From assembly GCA_014529385.2 (NCBI GenBank), contig CM043964.1, positions 107,624,587 to 107,679,586 on the forward strand: DNA of 55,000 bases, read 5' to 3'. Positions 23,475 through 35,236 of this stretch are shown here, piece by piece; the first letter of the stretch is position 1, and every line of letters starts with the position of its first letter. A model generated the notes under the pieces. It had not been told where the DNA came from and ran no database searches. It worked only from the letters and a program-made list of their open reading frames with translations. Both the position numbers and the translations under genes were made by a program. This DNA is from Adiantum capillus-veneris (lineage: Eukaryota > Streptophyta > Polypodiopsida > Polypodiales > Pteridaceae).

Positions 23475-24296
23475 ATGGTGGCATGGAATTGTAATGGATC
23501 ATATAGGCTGGATGTGGGTGCCTTTGAGGATAGCTTCAGAGATAGAGACATTGTCTTTTACTCAGAGACACATCAGAAATCTGGACAGTTGATGCCAAGT
23601 GTGACTGGTTACTTATGGGAGACAGCTTGTCGGCCAGACGCTAGATCCCAGCATGGGAGTCGAGGTTCAGGAGGGGTAGCAGTCTTATTCAAGGAGGAGT
23701 TGCAGCCGCTATTACAGATTGTCCGGAGAGATGACCAGGCGAGATACATGTGGGTGAGACTGAGAGCTGAGACATGCAGATTCTTATACATTGCTATATG
23801 TTACTTTCTCCATAGCACATCAGTCTATACCTCACCTAGAGGGCATTCCCCCTTCTCTATACTTGATGATGACATATGGGAGTTCTCTAGAGATGGAGAT
23901 ATCATTATTTTGGGAGACTTTAATGCCAGGACGGCCAACTCCCAAACGGTATTTTATGATACCTTGGAGAAGATGCTTAGAGAGATGGATATATCGGAGA
24001 TGGGGCTTGACAGACACTCACAGGATAGAGAGCACACAGAGTATGGGAGATATCTCATGGAGATGACGACTACGCATGGTTTGGCCATACTTAATGCTCT
24101 AGAGATTTTTCCTTCATCTGGGGGATTCACATGCTTTCCACACAGACATGGGGCCAGTACAATGGACTATGTCATGACTTCACCGAGCTTCATCTCTAAT
24201 ATTCAGGATCTCAGTGTGGGTCCTAGACCTGTTGGAGTAGCAGTGGACCATGCTCTCCTGACTTTTTCAGTCTCTTTCCAGTATAGTGCCTCTTAG
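23475..24296 (+). pseudogene. LINE ORF2, endonuclease domain
   Basis: Exonuclease-endonuclease-phosphatase fold motifs appear in order: MVAWNCNGSYRLD at the N-terminus, then ETHQKSG, SGGVAVLFKE, ILGDFNART, HGASTMDYVMTS and AVDHALLTF. The catalytic Asn, Asp-Asn and Asp-His residues expected of an AP-like endonuclease are present. TAG at 24294-24296 interrupts the frame, which then continues in phase to 24545. Confidence 0.85.
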
Positions 24297-27024
24297 ACAC
24301 CACGGAGGATTGCACACACACGGTTTACTTTTACACCAGAGACGGACTCAGTTTATGTGGAGGAGATTTACAGACAGATGTGGGCAGCCGAGCCTGTATA
24401 TACCGTGGAGGAGATCACCACTTTATTGACGGAGATCTTGCATGGGCAGCAGCAGAGGCATACCCACACACTCAACCAAATCAGAGAAGACGTTCTGGGA
24501 ACATGCCTCAGAATAGTTGGTATGATGAGGAGTGCAGAGAGATGAGAGTTCAGATTCAGAGCGAGCTTATACTTGGAGTAATTACATATAGACAGTCTCG
24601 GATTGCCCTTCGGCGTTCAGTGCGACGGAAGAAGCGGGCCGTTTTAGCCCAGATGGATGTGATTTGTATCAGCTCTTTTTGAGTCGAGATTCAGGTGAGG
24701 CCTGGCGTCTCTTCCATGAGCACTCACCTCCTCCAGTGATTACTTCTCCCGAGATTTGGGGTCAGTATGCAGTATCATTATATACAGTACCTAGGCAACC
24801 ACCATTACCAGACCCTCTAGAGCCATGTCCAGCCACTAGTACCTTTTTTACCACTAGGTGAAGAACGCCATTGATAGGAAGAGGACTAGGAGAGCATATG
24901 ATCATGATGGTTTCGTGGCAGAGCACTTGATACATGCTAGAGATTTATTGTCAGAGGTTTTTGCGCTTTTTTTTAACCGTGTCATGTGTGAGGGACTACC
25001 TGAGTCTTGGAGATTATCTACTATTGTATCTCTCTTCAAGGTAGGGAACCCCACGGTGCCAGGGAACTACTGTACTATTATGATAGGGTACACATTGGCA
25101 CGGTTGAATGCATCCATTCTTGAACAGCAACTGAGTAAATGGACAGAAAATGAGGGCATACGAGCAGCAAGACAGGCTGGATTCAGGAGGGGTTTCTCCA
25201 CTTTGGACCATATTCTTACACTCAGAGCCATTTATGAGGAGGGTCGGGCACATGGGAGATAGATGTATTGTTGCTTTGTGGACTTCCACAAAGCATTTGA
25301 CACAGTGCCAAGGGCCAGATTGATGCACAGGCTACTGAAGTTGGTAGTACCCACAGAGATCATATGGGGGATCATGGCTTTATATGGCTCAGTGACTAGC
25401 CAGGTACGCACTCTTGGGGGGACTTCTGACATTGTTCATTCCACTATTGGAGTGAAACAGGAGTGTCCTTTGTCCCCTACACTTTTTGGTATGTATGTAG
25501 ATGAGGTCTCTGACTACATTGACAGAGAGGGTGACAGAGGCAATCAGCTAGCAGGGACATGGATCCCTTTATTATTATATGCTGATGATATTGTGTTGAT
25601 ATTAGAGTCGCCAGAGGGCATGCAGAGATAGCTGGATGCATTGCACAACTTTGCAGAAGATAGTGGACTGTCTGTGAACCTTGGTAAAACCAAGGTTATG
25701 GTGTTTAACACCACACCACAGTGGGTCAAGAGATCGGCATCTACACTCGTATATGGTCAGGACACTGTGGAGTACACAGATGAATATACATACCTAGGGG
25801 TGGTATTCACGGGACCGAGGTTTACTCTGAGGAGAGCAGCAGAGACTAGACTGTCCAGAGCCTATGCGGCATTGGGAGGGCTAGAGAGGATGTGCTCGCG
25901 GGTTAAATTTCAAGAACCACGAACAAAGCTATGGCTCTTTGATACTTTGGTTGTTCAGCTATGCTTTATGGGGTCCAGGTTTGGGGACCATCTGTGAATC
26001 ATGACAGTTGGAGGAACATGGAGGGACCCTTGGTATTTATGATATCCCGGATGATTAGAGCCAAGGCCTCCGTACCACATGCGATTATTCGAGCGGAGGT
26101 AGCCGCCCCCCCTATAGAGATTGAGGCTCTTACCAGATCAGTGTCCTTTATGCACAGTCTATGGCATACACATACAGGCAGATACACTAGATTGGCTCTT
26201 GAGTCCTCTAGACAGTTAGGGATGCAAGGAGACGCATCATGTTGGTATGCGGAGATGACCTCATGGTTTCAGAGGCATGGTCTCAGCATGGATAGATTGC
26301 CTCCTTTTCAGTATTCCCTGGATGCACCCTCCCTGCCAGTCACACGGACGGAGATCACTAGACTCATTCATCAGGATCTTATACAGTTGGACACCAGGAG
26401 GACATGGGTAGAGCCGATGCAGGAGTTGGGCACGAAGATGGCTTTCTACAAAGAGCATCTTCTCCAACTTTCGGGAGATGGGTTTGTGACTTGTCCGAGC
26501 TACATGGACACTCATTTGTCTCATGGTCTGCGATGTGCTATTGGTCAGATTCGCACATCCTCACACCAGCTGGAGATTGAGACGGGTAGATTCAGAGGGA
26601 TACCACCGGAGTCTAGGATATGCCAACTATGCGGTAGAGAGCTAGAGACAAAGCTACACTACATATGCCACTATACTGTGTATTATGAGATACGAGGGCG
26701 CTTCCATTGCTTATTCAGGGAGGGTTTTGGACCCCTAGATAGAGTCATGAGGTATCAAGATCAGAGATGCCTTGGCTTATATCTACTTGAGCTACACCGA
26801 CATAGAGATAGTATGCTGAGGAGACATGGAGTACGACAGTCACAGACTTCTTTGGATCGAGGGAGCCAGGAGACCAACCACCAGCACATGGTTGTACTCG
26901 CATTCATACCAGAGGCACCCTCATTGACAGGGCGACTGAGCTCGGGAGATCTAGACGACCACGACCGAGACACAGAAGCACACTCCATCGACGGAGACTC
27001 CAACAGAGGATCAGAGGCATTCTA
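24297..27024 (+). pseudogene. LINE ORF2, reverse transcriptase and C-terminal zinc motif
   Basis: Frame changes in the connector (about 24400-24860) carry NSWYDEECREMRVQIQSE. The RT then reads LPESWRLSTIVSLFKVGNPT, GFRRGFSTLDHI, CCFVDFHKAFDTVPRARL, GVKQECPLSPTLFGMY and the catalytic LLYADDIVLI. TAG codons lie at 25260-25262 and 25629-25631, both best explained as mutated CAG. A further frameshift near 25960 leads into MLYGVQVWGPSVNHDSW and the C-terminal CQLCGRELETKLHYICHY zinc-like motif. The terminal residues are DGDSNRGSEAF. Not functional as read. Confidence 0.85.
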
Positions 27025-27252
27025 GCACGACACCCAGATTATCATTGAGGACCTATTCTACATTTTCGCATTTCACATTTCACACTTCAATTTCAATTTT
27101 CATTTTTACATTCAGTACTACTTTTTGTACTTGTACTTCAGACATTGTATTAGATTCACCACTTTGTATCTGATGGTCTCATAGGTCATTTTGGCCTTTT
27201 GAAGACGTTGATATATCATTTCATTTCATCATCTCTCTCTCTCTCTCTCTCT
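27025..27252 (+). mobile_element. LINE 3' UTR and CT tail
   Basis: It holds several TTTCACATTTCACAC-like words, TTCAGACATTGTATTAGATTC and GGTCTCATAGGTCATTTTGG, then a CT tail. Most of it is repeated at 20700-20930. Confidence 0.8.
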
Positions 27253-27264
27253 CATCAACGAGGG

Positions 27265-27317
27265 CCTGCACTTCTTCGCGTGCTCTTTCACTTGCACACA
27301 CCGCTCCGCGCTCATCA
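27265..27317 (+). mobile_element. Truncated 5' LTR of a Copia element
   Basis: The last 53 bases, CCTGCACTTCTTCGCG through CGCGCTCATCA, match the end of the 3' LTR at 32298-32597. The upstream part of the LTR is missing and is replaced by the LINE CT tail. Confidence 0.85.
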
Positions 27318-27319
27318 AC

Positions 27320-27331
27320 TGGTATCAGAGC
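27320..27331 (+). promoter_or_regulatory. Copia primer-binding site (initiator Met tRNA)
   Basis: TGGTATCAGAGC begins two bases after the LTR terminus CTCATCA. It is the standard plant iMet priming sequence. Confidence 0.9.
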
Positions 27332-28059
27332 CCAATTAGGGTTTGCTCCCAAACCTGTAAACGCTGATTTTCAGCCAAGGAGGTCAACTTTCATGCAAGA
27401 TTTTGCAATTTCATCGCCAAAGGACTTGTCCCCGGACACTAGAGAGCTCCCAGCAAGTCAAATTGACCTAAAACAGGCTTAAATTAGGTGAAAATCAGCA
27501 AATTACAGGTTATGACAGCAAAATGCAGGTTTTGCAAATGATGTATTAAGGTGTGGGAACACTTTTGCTAAGTCCCTGCTACCTGAAAACACTGAAATTG
27601 CCGAAAAACAGGTGTTTTTAGCAAATTTCAGATTTATGCAGGTTTTTGCAAGTGTTTTTATGATGCGACTACATTGGGGAAAGTGCAAATTGATGCAATC
27701 CACGCACGCTTGACAAATTTTGGCTATGGATGATCATTTATGGCTCAATTTCATGCAATTTGATGCTACAAATTGGGGCTTTTGCTCTTACATGCTTCTA
27801 AAGGCTGTGCATTATCCTTATGTATGTTCTGTGAGGCTAAAAACAACTAAATTTGTTGTTTTTGAGCACAAATTCGCTTGCTCAAATTTCCTGTGCATAA
27901 ATTTCAAAAATTGTTTTTTGTGCCCAAATCGACCTATTTTGCCCCAAATTGCTCCTCTAACCATTTGGAGCTGTAGTGCACACCTCTGTGAGGCTATACT
28001 CCGGTTTTTGTGCATTTTTCCCAAAAATTCAGCGTATTAGTCCTCTTATTCATGCAACT
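27332..28059 (+). mobile_element. Copia leader, no ORF supported
   Basis: An untranslated leader of about 730 bases, rich in AAATTTCA and GCAGGTTTT-like words. No coding claim is made. Confidence 0.6.
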
Positions 28060-31000
28060 ATGGCCTCATCTTCTTCGGATGTGAAGAATCTCTTCGAGAT
28101 TAGGAGGTTCGATGGAACAGGTTTCGACCTTTGGAAAGACAAGATCCAGGGAATCCTATTTCTTAAGGATTGTGAAGGGGTACTTGAACAGGTAACGCCA
28201 CAGAATATGACGGATGAAGCATGGGTTAGACTGAACAGGAAGGCTGTTACATACATTAAAATGGCCATGACCGATGAGACAGTCATTGATGTGAAAGGTC
28301 TCACAACTCCTTTTGATGTGTGGGAGAAGTTAAAGGGAATGTATGAAAATACAACACCTGTCAACCAAGTGCATTTGATGCGAAAACTCGTTGGCATGCA
28401 GTCCAAGAGCGCTGCAGAGCACTTGTTGTTATTCGCAGGTACTTTGTCGCAGTTACACGACTCAGGCTTGCCTCCTTTTGATGATAAGCTGAAAGCTGTC
28501 TTCTTGCTTATGACCTTACCCGAGTCATAGGAAACACTGGTGGTTTCATTATCCAATAACCCCAATTTGACCTTTGATGGTGTTAGGGGTTCTATCTTGA
28601 ATGAGGAAATCAGGAGGAAAGCAAGTGGAGAGGGAGGCAGCTCTGCCAACATGGTTAGATGCAGGACAGAAAAGAAGAATGCTTATGCACAAAGGAGTAA
28701 GAGTAAGAGTAAGAGTAAGAGTAAGGAAAGGGGAAATGCCAGCAAAGACAAGGGTGATGTGACTTGCTATCAGTGTGGCAGGAAAGGTCACAAGAAACCC
28801 GATTGTAGATACTATAAAGCCGAGTTAGAACGGAAAAAGAATGGCAGAGACAAAAAGAAAGAGAAGAAGGAAGTCAAGACAGATGCATAGGATAGCTCAA
28901 AGGACAAAGAGAAGGCCAATGTGGCTTCTAGTGTTGTGATTGAGGAGCTGTCAGATGTAGAGGACATCTTGTGTGCCACTTTGTCAGATAATGATGCTTA
29001 TGACTTTGATGCCTCTCTTAATGTTCATTCACAGGACATGCAGATCACCAAGAGTGATCTTATTGATGATTTGTTGACTGTCAATGATGCATTATCCCAG
29101 ACTTGGATTGTTGATTCCGGTGCTTCATTTTATGTGACTCCTATCAAGGAGTGTTTCTCTACTTTTGATGCAGGCAAGCGTGGCCATGTATACCTTGGAA
29201 ACAATCATGCATGTTCCATTGAGGGTATTGGCACTGTGCATCTCTCCATAGATGGCACAAATGAGCTTGTCTTGCATGATGTTAGATATGTGCCGGGAAT
29301 CAAGAAAAGTCTACTTTCAGATGGATATGCATGGTTACAGCATCTTGTTTGAGGAGGATCATGGAAAATGACTAAAGGCTCAAGGCTGATTGTAAAGGGC
29401 ACAAAGAAAGGGACACTTTACTGCATGCATGGCAAGGCCATGTTGGGCAAGTTTATTGCATTGGCTGAAATTAACTCTCACATGGAGTTGTGGCACAAGA
29501 GGCTTGGCCATATGAGCCAAAAGGGCCTTTCTAAACTTTGTGCTTTGAACAAGCTTGATGCTAAGGGCACAAAGCTTGACTTTTGTAATGAATGTCAATA
29601 TGGAAAGCATGTAAAGCGTTCTTATTACTTTGGTGTCTCTCGTAAATCTTGTGTGCTTAATCTTGTACATTCTGATGTATGTAGCATGCCTACTAAGTCT
29701 ATGGGAGGTGCATGCTATTTTGTCTCCTTTGTTTTGACGATCATTCTAGGAAAATTTGGGTTTATGTGCTTAAATCTAAGAATGAATCCTTTGTTGCGTT
29801 TAAGAGATTTCATGCATTTGTGACCACCCAGACAGGTAGAAAGCTAAAATGTATGTGTACGGACAATGGAGGGGAGTTCATAAGTGCTGAATTTAACAAA
29901 TTTTGTGAAAATTTGGGCATTAAGAGGGAGCTTACTGTGCCATACAGCCCCTCTTCTAATGGTGTGGCTGAAAGATTCAATAGGACACTTTGTGAGAGGG
30001 TGAGATGCATGCTGTCCACAGCTAATCTCTCTCATGGATTTTGGGGAGAAGCTTTGAAAACTGCAGTGCATATATGCAATCGATCCCCTCACATGTCTTT
30101 GAAAGGTGACATCCGTGAAGAGGTCTGGTGTGGCAAGCCTGCTTCATATGATCACTTACGCATTTTTGGTTGCGAGGCTTTTGTGCATGTTAGACCTGAG
30201 TTAAGGAGTAAACTAGATACCAAGTCCATTAAAGGCCTTTTCATGGGATATGGTGAAGAAGACGAAATGGGTTACAGGATTTGGTTACCTCAGCTCAAAA
30301 GGGTTGTACGCACCCAGGATGTTGTTTTTAATGAGGCAAGGCTACTTCAAAACAATTGTGCCTCAAAACATGACCATAAAAGGGTCAAATTTCAGCATGA
30401 CCAGCCACCTGTTAGGCCTATTTTTGACCCTCAAGATGCACCACATATGGCTGAAAATGTAGATGATCCAGTGGTGTTTGAGCCAGATGATGTTGAACAG
30501 AAAATTGAGGCTCCTGAAGGGCATTTGCAGCCAAGAAACAATGCTGAAAATGATGTACAGCAGCCCATTGTTGATGATTTTATCATGCCACCCGATGTAA
30601 ACCCATTGCCGGATAATGTGGATCATTGGGTGAGGCGGTCTACTCGTCAGAGACGGCCTGTGAGCAGATATGATCCCTCTTTGCATTACATTATGTTGAC
30701 AGATGAGGGAGAGCCTCTTACGTATAAAGAGGCAAAGACATGTGAGCACAGCGACAAGTGGGAGCTTGCTATGCAAGAAGAGATTAAAGCTTTGCATACT
30801 AATCATACTTGGGATTTGGTTGAATTGCCCAAAGGAAGGAAGGCTATTCCTAACAAATGGGTGTATAAAATCAAGACTGTTGATGCAAAACCCAAGTATA
30901 AGGCAAGGCTTGTGGCAAAGGGATATGTTCAAACCAAGGGCATAGACTTTCAAGAAGTGTTCTCTCCTGTTGTGAAGATGACCACTTTGCATGTATTGTT

Positions 31001-32262
31001 TGCCATAGTGGCTGCTCTTGATTTGGAAATGGACCAAATGGATGTACATACCGCTTTCTTGCATGGTGATGTGGAAGAAGAGCTTTACATGAAGCAACCC
31101 GAGGGTTTTGTTATTCTTGGTAAGGAACATACGGTATGTATGCTCAATAGAAGCTTGTATGGGCTGAAACAATCATGTAGACAATGGTACAAGAAGTTTG
31201 ATTGATTCATGCTTAAACATGGTTACAAAAGAAGCCATGCAAACCATTGTTTGTATACCAAACGTGATGAGGATGGCAGCCCTATCATTCTTGTGCTCTA
31301 TGTTGATGATATGTTGATAGCTGCAAAGAAAAGAAGCATTGTTGATGCTCTTAAAGGGCAGCTGAAATCTGCATTTTCAATGAAAGACCTTGGGACAGCT
31401 GAACATATACTTGGAGTGCGTGTTACAAGGCAAAGAGACAAGCGCCTATTGTATTTGTCGCAAGTAAATTACATTGAAAAGGTGCTGGACAGATTTAACA
31501 TGGCTGAAGCAAAGCCTCTTGGTGTGCCATTACAACCATATGTTAAAATCTCCAAGGATGATTGTCCTAAGTCAAAGGAAGAATCCAATGACATGCAAAG
31601 TGTGCCTTACGCTTCAGCTTGTGGTTCACTTATGTGTACTATGGTTGCTACTAGGTCTGACATAGCCCATGCAGTGGGAGTTGTGAGCTGGTTTATTGGC
31701 TAATCCAGGCCGGTTGCAATGGGATGCAGTGAAGTCCATTATGAGGTACTTGAAAGGGACTAGAAATAAATGCCTCTGCTATGGTAAAGGACCATTGGAG
31801 TTAAAGGGATTTTGTGACTCTGACATGGCTGGTGATGTGGATACACGGAAATCCACAAGTGGCTATGTATTTACTCTTGCGGGAGGTGTTTTTTCATGGT
31901 GTTCTAGATTGCAAAAGATCGTTGCATTGTCTACTATAGAGGCTGAATATATTTCAGCCACCACTGAGGCTTCTAAAGAAGCTATTTGGTTAGCACGCAT
32001 ATGCAGTGAGTTTGGTTTGCCTGCCAAGGAACCTATGCTTGGTTGTGATAGCCAGAGTGTAATATGTCTGGCAAAGAATGCCATGTTTCATGCACGCACA
32101 AAGCATATTGATGTGCGGTATCACTTCATACCAAAAGTTCTTGAGGATGGCCTTATTACATTGGTTAAGGTCCATACATCACAAAATCCAGCAGATGCTC
32201 TCACTAAGTGCTTATCCAAAGCACAACATTATCTATGTATAGAGATGGTGGGAGTCACGTAG
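28060..32262 (+). pseudogene. Degenerate Ty1/Copia gag-pol polyprotein
   Basis: Domains in order: gag (MASSSSDVKNLFEIRRFDG...), zinc knuckle CYQCGRKGHKKPDC at about 28768, protease WIVDSGASFYV at about 29104, pre-integrase HKRLGHMSQKGLSKL, integrase with CTDNGGEF and NGVAERFNR, RT with HTAFLHGDVEEELYMKQPEG and LYVDDMLIA, and RNase H with KSTSGYVFTLAGG and ALSTIEAEYI. Stops occur at 28528 (TAG where relatives have Trp in LPESW), 28888, 29350 and 31203 (TGA, probably from CGA). Frameshifts lie near 29740 and 31700. A run of Ser-Lys repeats precedes the zinc knuckle. The order INT before RT defines Copia. It is not functional. Confidence 0.93.
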
Positions 32263-32286
32263 CTTAAAGGCGCCATTTATGCCTTT

Positions 32287-32297
32287 AAGTGGGAGGT
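32287..32297 (+). promoter_or_regulatory. Copia polypurine tract
   Basis: AAGTGGGAGG directly precedes the TGTTGGG start of the 3' LTR, the usual arrangement for second-strand priming. Confidence 0.8.
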
Positions 32298-32597
32298 TGT
32301 TGGGTTAAAGGCCCAAATGGCCCCCTTTAATGTATATTTTAAAGGTTACTAACCTTTGGCCAAGTTCACATTGAACTTGGCCACTAACTTTAAATTGGTC
32401 CTATACAAATTAATAAAGGGAATGTGAGTTTTTCAACTCACTTACTTATTCCCCTACCTATTGAGTAGCGTGCCCTCTCTCTCCCTCTTCGTTCTGCTAG
32501 CGCCCTGCTTCCTGCTTGCACTCGCCACTCTCCAAGGTGCAAACCCTGCACTTCTTCACGTGCTCTTTCACTTGCACACACCGCTCCGCGCTCATCA
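32298..32597 (+). mobile_element. Copia 3' LTR, 300 bp
   Basis: It begins TGTTGGGTTAAAGG and ends CGCGCTCATCA. The last 53 bases match the surviving part of the 5' LTR. A plausible TATA/poly(A) area, AATTAATAAAGGG, lies near 32409. The five bases after it, CTTAA, cannot be tested as a target duplication because the left end is lost. Confidence 0.88.
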
Positions 32598-33312
32598 CTT
32601 AATACGCACTGAAACAGCTGAAGATTCAGAAGATTCTAGTTCTTGTGTGACAACCAACCAACACATAACTCCTTCTTTGGTCGTGATCCAGGCAGAAAAA
32701 TTCGCTTCGTCACCACCCTTGCAAAATAAAGTCTTTGTCTCTAAACAGATACTAGATGCTATGGTGAATGATAATCCTTCAACATTGAAGATACCAATCC
32801 TTACCTTCAATGATGCAAAGGATAAAACAGATGCAAACTTTTGCAGCATGACTTTAGTCACTGCAACTAAATCTTTGGACACAACTTGTTCCAGTGATAA
32901 ACCTTTACAGATGGATGTACCTCCAAATACTACTTTGTCTCAAGCTACGACATCCCTTCAGGAGGATTTTATTGTTCCAGATAAACCAATGGAATACCTT
33001 GCAGATTTCCAACCAATGGTCATCATTCAACAGAAAACTCAAGTTAGTATACCAATAGTTTCACTTGAAGCAGATTCAATCTTTTCTTGGACAAAGCTCA
33101 AAGTTACAAATGACTTTGACAAAAGCACTAATCAAGTTGCAGATGTGAAACTGATAGTTTTGACAAAGATGAGACAAGTTGTAGGTATGATCCGTTTTCA
33201 GTTTGGCAAAATAGTTATGGTCAATAACAATGCCATGACGTGGGACTTAACGGTAAGAGCTATGGATGCAAAAGAAAGTAGAAATACATATTCCTTCTCT
33301 TGGAGTTTTTAG
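32598..33312 (+). pseudogene. C-terminal ORF remnant of another LTR element
   Basis: An open frame of about 238 codons, without a start of its own, opens at the Copia boundary and reads ETAEDSEDSSSCVTTNQH to AKESRNTYSFSWSF. No domain is recognised. A purine tract, AAATGGGAGGGAA, and an LTR-like TGTCACGATTG follow it, so it is best read as the 3' coding end of a retroelement. The Copia element may have inserted into it. Confidence 0.45.
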
Positions 33313-33347
33313 AACTATCCTGGGTTTTATTTTAAATGGGAGGGAAT

Positions 33348-33633
33348 GTCACGATTGTGACTATGTTACAGTATTACATCTACTCCTAGTTGCAGATACA
33401 AGAAGTGCCATGCCAAGGAGGACCCCTATGCTTGGATGGTCATGACCTTTCGCTCAAGAGACATGCCTCTTTGCCAAAATCCACACTCCTTCGACAAATG
33501 GTCACACCCCCTCGCTCTACGGTTGCAACTCTTCGTCCAATGGTTGCAGCTCTTTGCCGAAAGGATGTTTCTTTACATCTAAAATCGCGTCTTTTCATTT
33601 GTGTCGCTTTGTCTCCTATATAAGGAGCCTATT
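33348..33633 (+). mobile_element. U3 part of an LTR, interrupted by element A
   Basis: It starts TGTCACGATTGTGAC just after the purine tract and runs to a TATA motif, CTCCTATATAAGGAGCC, at about 33613-33629. Element A's LTR begins four or five bases later, so A appears to have inserted next to this promoter. Confidence 0.55.
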
Positions 33634-34771
33634 TGTCACGTGACGCATCCAATCCTATGTGTCCGTGGACAAGCTACAGCATCACAGGGTTCAGTCAGTT
33701 CAGTGAAGTCTAGATTAGCCGTGCATGCCCAGTCACTTAGTAGTAGATGCATATCCTCCGGTTGCACACAGCATGATCATCAGTATTCCCTTCAGAATCC
33801 ATCAGATTCAGTCAGGGGAATTTTCCAGTGCATTTAGCCTATTTTTCCTATTTTTGGTATTTTTCACTTATTATTTTTAAGTGACTTTCCAACAAAAGTA
33901 GGTAGGGCAATTTTGCTAAGTTAATATATAAGCAAACCCAAGTTAGCACTTTCTGGTAGAAGAGGCAACAGGAGCTTCCCACTCAACAGGCAATTTCTCA
34001 GCAGTAACCCTTCAACACCCCTAGTGTTTTTGGATCCCCATCTTCGCCGGCCATTTCCAGCACTTGGCGTTTCAGCCCTTGCCTTGATCGCCATCATCAT
34101 CAGTCCCCTAGCGGTTGTAGATCCACCCCATCGCCAGCAAGAGCATCAATTTTGCTAGCGTTTTACAATCTCCGCCTACCAGCGTTTTTGTTCATCAAGG
34201 CCAGAGTTTTACTAACGCTCAGCAATGCATCAGCGTTTTTGAATTTCAGCCCCAAACTGCAGCAGATACACAGCGTTTTCAGCAAGCCTCAACAGCAGCA
34301 GAATCAGCCCCAGTTGGTTGCAGAAGGACCCCCATTTTCAGCCATAAAAACGCAGCCGAAACAGTCATTTTCAGCCACCCAAAACAGCCCAAAGATTTGC
34401 AGATTTTCAGCAGATAGAAGACCAGAGATTTCAGCCATCAAGTCGTCGTCGTCATCGGCATAGTCCAAGTTGCATCAGTCCATTGCATACGCATTGTACC
34501 ACTTTGTGCAATCAAAAAGTAGACCACTCTCGCCGACGAGAGTGGGGCCTTCGGAGGAGGGTTTTACAAACTCTCGGGTGTCGTATCTCTCTTCTCTCTT
34601 TCTCTCAGTCTCATTCACTTGCAGGCACAATATCCACTCTCTTTGTTCGTGATCATAGCACCCTCCATAAAGATGGAAGGCTCTCTCCTTCCCTAAGAAC
34701 TAAAAGGAACCTTGAGCAATATAGATCACTAATTCTGAGAAAATATAACATTCATTCCGCTGCACCTTACA
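33634..34771 (+). mobile_element. Element A, 5' LTR
   Basis: It begins TGTCACGTGACGCATCC (one mismatch to the palindromic terminus of the other copies) and ends GCTGCACCTTACA. One base later, TGGTATCAGAGC (34773-34784) is the iMet primer site. Many AGCGTTTT and TTTCAGCC words recur in the U3/R part, as in the other LTR copies. Confidence 0.88.
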
Positions 34772-35236
34772 TTGGTATCAGAGCTTTGGAAGTGTTCTGT
34801 ACTACTCAAGGGAAGAACCACAAGAATTTTGTTTTACTTGTTGAGGTCGCACGAACCCAAGTTCGCTTGGGCGTGTCGATTCCTAATCGTGTTTTGTTGA
34901 AGAGTGACAGGAATCCGAAGAAAGAAGGGCTTGTCCAGCCTCCCTTTGTGTCTCTTTTCACTCATTGAGAGCGGACTGTGCACTTAGCGGCCGGCCAATC
35001 GATGTGAGGTGGGAAAAAGCAACCTTAATGTGAGCGCAAGGCCGCCAAGGGGTGCGTCCACAGAAAGGAGTAGAACTCGGGTGAAGAGAAGATCCTTCTC
35101 CAACATGATTTGCAAACGAAAGAAAACCTCAAGAACCTCAAGAACCCAAGATTCTCACGAATCAAGGTCCTCAAGAACCACAAGACCCTCAAGAACCCAA
35201 GTTCCTCGTAAACTTAAGAACCCAAGATACTAGTGC

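Larger units (their letters stand above)
22211..27252 (+). mobile_element. Near full-length LINE (non-LTR retrotransposon), mutated
   Basis: Order: possible GC-rich 5' region, ORF1 with coiled coil and an RRM-like part (22291-23444), ORF2 with endonuclease, RT and C-terminal zinc motif (23475-27024), 3' UTR (27025-27228), CT tail (27229-27252). At least two other copies of its sequence are in the window: a 3' UTR at 20690 and a minus-strand ORF2 piece at 54789-55000. The clade is not assigned. Confidence 0.85.

Noticed and set aside
30363-31172. 269-codon minus-strand ORF
   Set aside because: It is antisense to the Copia integrase-RT region, whose plus-strand domains are clear.
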